This document shows positions 62,735-64,000 of a DNA stretch of 64,000 bases, piece by piece. The stretch's first letter is position 1. Each line of letters opens with the position of its first letter. The translations under genes were made by a program, and so were the position numbers. Source of the DNA: Caballeronia sp. NK8 (GTDB lineage Bacteria > Pseudomonadota > Gammaproteobacteria > Burkholderiales > Burkholderiaceae); contig NZ_AP024327.1 of NCBI RefSeq assembly GCF_018408855.1, forward strand, positions 62,001 through 126,000. Reading direction: 5' to 3'. Below the pieces are notes generated by a model. That model was not told the origin of the DNA. It worked only from the letters and a program-made list of their open reading frames with translations, and did not search any database.

Positions 62735-64000
62735 GTGCTGGTTCTTCTCAATCTGCTCTCCGGCGTCGCCCTTCTCGTGTGGGGCTCGCATATCGTCCGT
62801 ACTGGCATTCTCCGGGTGCTCGGAGCCGATCTCCGCGCGATTCTCGGGCGTAGCACCCGAAGCAGAATGCGCGCGTTTCTCGCGGGCATCGGCGTAACCA
62901 GCCTCGTACAGAGCAGCAATGCCACAGCCGTCATCATCACGTCGTTCGCCGCGCAAGGGCTCGTTCCGCTGACGGCCGGACTGACCGTCATGCTCGGCGC
63001 GGATGTCGGCACCGCGCTCATGGCGCGCGTGCTCACGCTCGATCTGTCGTGGCTTTCGCCGATTCTCATCCTCGTCGGCGTGCCCTTGTTCCTCACGCGC
63101 AAGCAGACCCGGGCCGGACAGATCGGGCGCACGATCATCGGGCTCGGACTGATTCTTCTCGCGCTTCATCTGATCGTCGAGGCAGCGCAGCCGATGACGC
63201 AGGGCGCCGGCGTGCGCGTGATGTTCGGCGCCCTCACCGGCGACACGATGCTCGATGCGCTCGTGGGCGCTGGTTTCGCGATGCTCTCGTACTCGAGTCT
63301 CGCCGCCGTCCTGCTGACGGCGACACTGGCCCAGTCAGGGGTGATCTCGCTTAAGGTCGCGCTGTGTCTGGTCGTCGGCGCGAATCTCGGCAGCGGACTG
63401 CTGGCCCTGCTCAACGCCTTGCCGCAGAACGCGGCGGCGCGGCGTCTTTCCGCAGGCAGCTTTGCGTTCAAACTGGCGGGCGCGATCCTCATCTTGCCGT
63501 TCGCATCGCTGCTCGCGCGCGGCCTTTCGGTCGTGATATCGAATCCGCGCGAAGCGGTGGTCGGATTTCACGTGATCTACAACGTCGTGCGCTGCTGCGC
63601 CTGCGTCACGCTGGTCGATCGCGTCGCCGCGATCAGCCGACGCCTGCTGCCCGATCGCGCAGTCGCGACAGGCGAGTTGCGTCCGCTTTACCTCGATCCT
63701 GCCGGGCTTGCGACGCCGAGCCTCGCGCTCGCGAACGCGTCGCGGGAAGTGCTGCGCATCGGCGACATCGTGCGCGTCATGCTCGACAACGTGTCGAATC
63801 TCTTCAGAAGCAATGATCTCGCCGTCGCGCGCGAAACGATGCGGATGGACGACGACGTCGACCAGCTCTATGCGGAAGTGAAAAGCTATCTGACACTGAT
63901 CTCTCGCGAGCAACTCGACCAGGCGGAAAGCCGCCGCTGGACCGACGTCATTTCGCTGACGATCAATCTCGAACACGCCGGAGACATCATCGAACGAATC
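62735..64000 (+). CDS. Na/Pi cotransporter family protein (C-terminus outside window)
   Basis: An open frame from GTG 62735 (GAGGAAA about 10 bases upstream) continues past the right edge, so at least 422 residues are visible. Two inverted membrane repeats show the NptA/YjbB pattern: SLVQSSNATAVIITSF with GADVGTAL in the first, LSYSSLAAVLLTATLA with GANLGSGL in the second; the QSS motif of the first repeat is kept while the second is YSS. From about residue 320 it becomes a soluble PhoU-like helical domain (SREVLRIGDIVRVMLDNVSN). It probably moves phosphate with sodium across the inner membrane. The start is somewhat uncertain. Confidence 0.85.
   Translation, partial: MLVLLNLLSGVALLVWGSHIVRTGILRVLGADLRAILGRSTRSRMRAFLAGIGVTSLVQSSNATAVIITSFAAQGLVPLTAGLTVMLGADVGTALMARVLTLDLSWLSPILILVGVPLFLTRKQTRAGQIGRTIIGLGLILLALHLIVEAAQPMTQGAGVRVMFGALTGDTMLDALVGAGFAMLSYSSLAAVLLTATLAQSGVISLKVALCLVVGANLGSGLLALLNALPQNAAARRLSAGSFAFKLAGAILILPFASLLARGLSVVISNPREAVVGFHVIYNVVRCCACVTLVDRVAAISRRLLPDRAVATGELRPLYLDPAGLATPSLALANASREVLRIGDIVRVMLDNVSNLFRSNDLAVARETMRMDDDVDQLYAEVKSYLTLISREQLDQAESRRWTDVISLTINLEHAGDIIERI

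Overview
The window is high-GC DNA with compact, mostly short-spaced operons and the gene repertoire of an accessory, catabolism-rich replicon of the Burkholderiaceae. The protein families, fused LivHM permease, paired FCD-GntR regulators and many LysR/IclR regulators are most like Paraburkholderia/Caballeronia. That placement is inferred from family resemblance, not from a marker gene. No rRNA, tRNA, CRISPR array, insertion sequence or replication origin was seen. Both window ends cut genes.

Layout. 1-4.75 kb: a PAS-domain regulator (cut), two isochorismatase-fold cysteine hydrolases, an MHS-type transporter, a broken EthD-like remnant and an alpha/beta hydrolase, suggesting amide or N-heterocycle breakdown. 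4.85-6.9 kb: a cytochrome P460 protein and a flavin disulfide oxidoreductase. 7.2-11.7 kb: a GntR regulator divergent from an enoyl-CoA hydratase / MFS / aldehyde dehydrogenase operon, with a palindrome in the shared promoter. 11.9-12.35 kb: a RidA protein.

12.5-29.5 kb is a catabolic island: an IclR regulator, a polar amino-acid ABC importer and an atypical ureohydrolase (minus strand); a divergent class III aminotransferase / RidA / GntR / gamma-glutamyltransferase operon (plus strand); then a long minus-strand operon with a branched-chain-type ABC importer (fused LivH-LivM permease), a Rieske oxygenase, a D-2-hydroxyacid dehydrogenase and an amidohydrolase, ending with a second GntR regulator paralogous to the first. 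An identical 10-base motif (CAGTCTTACA) lies upstream of the aminotransferase and upstream of the second GntR gene. The natural reading is uptake and stepwise dismantling of an amino- or amide-containing compound; the substrate is unknown.

29.8-38.4 kb: a decayed LacI regulator, an aldo/keto reductase, an IclR regulator, a TIM-barrel isomerase-like protein, hydroxyquinol 1,2-dioxygenase, maleylacetate reductase and an NTF2-like protein (minus), divergent from an SDR and an MHS transporter (plus). This is a hydroxyquinol lower pathway to 3-oxoadipate with its own transport and regulation. 38.4-40.7 kb: a MerR regulator with two alpha/beta hydrolases, one resembling fluoroacetate dehalogenase but lacking its acid residue. 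41.1-45.4 kb: a GH63-like glucosidase and a GH13 enzyme. 45.6-47.9 kb: a salicylate-hydroxylase-like monooxygenase divergent from a LysR regulator. 48.2-54.3 kb: an RlpA-like protein, an ABC-F ATPase, an aldehyde dehydrogenase scrap, a phytanoyl-CoA-dioxygenase-like enzyme and a MEDS-domain hybrid histidine kinase. 54.3-60.7 kb: a broken SnoaL gene, an F420-type reductase, an SDR, two LysR regulators, histidine ammonia-lyase and a YbaK-family protein. 60.9-62.6 kb: an old yellow enzyme and an Rrf2 regulator, each with the same palindromic operator upstream. 62.7 kb to the end: a Na/Pi cotransporter-like gene (cut).

The best leads are the ureohydrolase that has lost a metal ligand, the proton-shuttle His and the guanidinium-binding Glu; the two-regulator island around it; the dehalogenase-like protein with Thr in place of the acid; and the matching Rrf2 operators.
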